Positions 24,096-24,979 of a stretch of 24,979 nucleotides of DNA are shown in pieces. How positions within the stretch are numbered: the first letter of the stretch is position 1; every line of letters starts with the position of its first letter. The notes beneath the pieces were generated by a model. It worked only from the letters and a program-made list of their open reading frames with translations, was not told the DNA's origin and made no database searches. The stretch is taken from the NCBI GenBank assembly GCA_035403465.1, contig DAONFG010000045.1, positions 1-24,979 on the forward strand, given 5' to 3'. The translations under genes were made by a program, and so were the position numbers. Source of the DNA: JAAYBQ01 sp035403465 (GTDB lineage: Bacteria; Spirochaetota; UBA4802; UBA5550).

Positions 24096-24554
24096 ATGAT
24101 TATATCTTCACTGCTAATTGCTCTTTCGTTCTCGTTCTGCTTCCAGATAGCTATTATTATCCTTTACCTTTCGAGCAAAAGAGACCTCTATTATAAAACT
24201 TTTCTCGGTACTTTTATCATTAACACCATTCTCATGGTCATTACAAGTACCATAGCCCTGACTTCGCCTTCATCAATTCAAAAAATAGATGTAAAGTTTA
24301 TTCTATGGGTTATTTCCGGACTGATTATGATAATACTTTTTTTTCTGCAGGTAATAATCCTTATAAGGGTTTACAAGCGTTCAAAAGATCCGGATTTTTT
24401 TGATATTAATTTTTTTGGCAAGAAAGTATTCAGAAAAGGGGTGATAAAACAATCTGAATTTCTTACGTTTATACTAACCATACCTTTTTTTCTCATGGTA
24501 GGTTCATATTTTGTTGCCCTGCTGGTCAATCTTATTCTTTATAACCAACTTTGA
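24096..24554 (+). CDS. Small integral membrane protein, function unknown
   Basis: 152 residues with four predicted transmembrane helices at about 3-26 (SSLLIALSFSFCFQIAIIIL), 38-58 (TFIINTILMVITSTIALT), 70-95 (ILWVISGLIMIILFFLQVII) and 122-149 (FLTFILTIPFFLMVGSYFVA). The loop between helices 3 and 4 is basic (VYKRSKDP, GKKVFRKGVIKQS), which by the positive-inside rule is cytoplasmic. No family is recognised. The ATG at 24096 has only a poor ribosome site; an ATG at 24092 is out of frame. It lies 72 bp after the TPR gene and is convergent with the RNA methyltransferase gene. Start position and expression are less certain than for the neighbours. Confidence 0.68.
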   Translation: MIISSLLIALSFSFCFQIAIIILYLSSKRDLYYKTFLGTFIINTILMVITSTIALTSPSSIQKIDVKFILWVISGLIMIILFFLQVIILIRVYKRSKDPDFFDINFFGKKVFRKGVIKQSEFLTFILTIPFFLMVGSYFVALLVNLILYNQL

Positions 24555-24606
24555 TTATCGTTTTTACTGTTTATCCCCGCTCACTCCGGAATGTAAATGA
24601 TACATA

Positions 24607-24979
24607 TTATGACTGAGCTAGTGAAAATCCGGCTATCACTTCAATATGTTTAGTACACGGGAACATATCAATCAGGGTAAGCTTCTCCAGTGCCAGTCCC
24701 CCTTTGATAAAATCAGCAGTATCCCTTGCAAAAGTTGACGGATCGCACGACACATAAACCATGCGTGATGGCCTGATTGCGTTAATTGTTTTCCTCCCGT
24801 TTTTTGAAATGCCGCACCTGGGGGGATCTATTACAATAAAATCAGGTTTATACCTGAATGGATGAATATCCGATTCAGCCCTGACTTCAAATTTTATATT
24901 ATCTACTTTATTCAGCCTGCTGTTTTGTACAGCGTTGAAAATGCCTCGCTTGTCGCTGTCAAAACCGTAACCTTTACCT
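24607..24979 (-). CDS. RNA (uracil-5-)-methyltransferase, TrmA/RlmD family, C-terminal fragment cut by the window edge
   Basis: Read on the minus strand from the right edge to the TAA at 24609-24607: 123 residues of a SAM-dependent TrmA/RlmC/RlmD-type methyltransferase. Seen are YGFDSDKRGIFNAVQNSRLN (SAM-binding strand and helix), IVIDPPRCGISKNG (the DPPRxG motif) and MVYVSCDPSTFARD, which holds the catalytic cysteine. The end is the family's MFPCTKHIEVIAGF, where most members read DMFPxTxHxE. The family makes 5-methyluridine in tRNA or 23S rRNA; the specificity (TrmA, RlmC or RlmD) cannot be decided from this part. The start lies beyond the window. The gene converges with the membrane-protein gene, and no clear terminator hairpin was found in the 52-bp spacer. 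Confidence 0.9.
   Translation of the reverse strand, partial: GKGYGFDSDKRGIFNAVQNSRLNKVDNIKFEVRAESDIHPFRYKPDFIVIDPPRCGISKNGRKTINAIRPSRMVYVSCDPSTFARDTADFIKGGLALEKLTLIDMFPCTKHIEVIAGFSLAQS

Noticed and set aside
24554..24607. Terminator between the membrane-protein gene and the convergent methyltransferase
   Set aside because: Only a short T run (CGTTTTTAC) and no stable inverted repeat could be found.
1..24979. CRISPR array, insertion sequence, prophage, toxin-antitoxin or defence island
   Set aside because: No regularly spaced repeats, transposase or integrase motifs, terminal repeats or defence-gene motifs were seen. The genes are housekeeping or envelope genes with uniform style.

Overview
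The window is a dense, chromosomal, mostly housekeeping segment of a diderm (two-membrane) bacterium of moderate GC. It looks like a metagenome or draft assembly, because a 10-N scaffold gap interrupts the first gene. A member of Spirochaetota or a close relative is the best guess. The support is indirect: a UPF0164/PorV-like outer-membrane protein with a C-terminal TPR tail, an adjacent signal-peptide beta-barrel-type protein, a propeller-like lipoprotein with a loose lipobox, and the order proA-nadD-LytR-rsfS. No tRNA, rRNA, CRISPR array, insertion sequence, prophage or obvious transferred island is visible.

Layout. (1) 1-3534: an overlapping plus-strand operon of proA (cut by the left edge and by the N gap), nadD, a degenerate LytR/CpsA/Psr protein with a LytR_C domain, rsfS, and a small cysteine-rich protein made of two copies of one module. 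Three successive genes here start with TTG, GTG and TTG and overlap their upstream neighbour. (2) 3535-4124: a non-coding stretch holding the decayed C-terminal end of a FATP/FadD-type acyl-CoA synthetase on the minus strand. (3) 4125-5309: an unrecognised protein whose C-terminus may be a degenerate GGDEF-like fold. (4) 5461-9820: UPF0164/PorV-like protein, RNase PH (overlapping it by 44 bp), an outer-membrane-type protein, a DUF192 protein and HflX. (5) 9821-14189: a hairpin-rich spacer, then secA (lacking the C-terminal zinc motif) and an archaeal-GlmM-type phosphohexomutase. (6) 14190-14997: a bidirectional terminator and a minus-strand SlyD-like FKBP with a cysteine-rich tail. (7) 14998-21809: purL with a fused PurS-like N-terminal region, purQ, a lipoprotein, bifunctional nnr, and a YkgJ-type cysteine-cluster protein. 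(8) 21883-24554: a LysM-M23 cell-wall hydrolase coupled to a TPR protein, then a four-helix membrane protein. (9) 24607-24979: the C-terminal part of a minus-strand RNA uracil-5-methyltransferase cut by the right edge.

Functionally the genes cover proline and NAD biosynthesis, ribosome silencing and rescue (RsfS, HflX), RNA processing (Rph), protein export (SecA), amino-sugar supply for the envelope (GlmM-type), purine synthesis (PurL/PurQ) and envelope maintenance (UPF0164, LysM-M23, TPR protein). I did not find a convincing new multi-gene system. The observations most worth checking are the acyl-CoA synthetase relic, the tandem-repeat cysteine protein, the degenerate LCP domain, the SecA tail, the SlyD cysteine tail and the intermediate PurL architecture.
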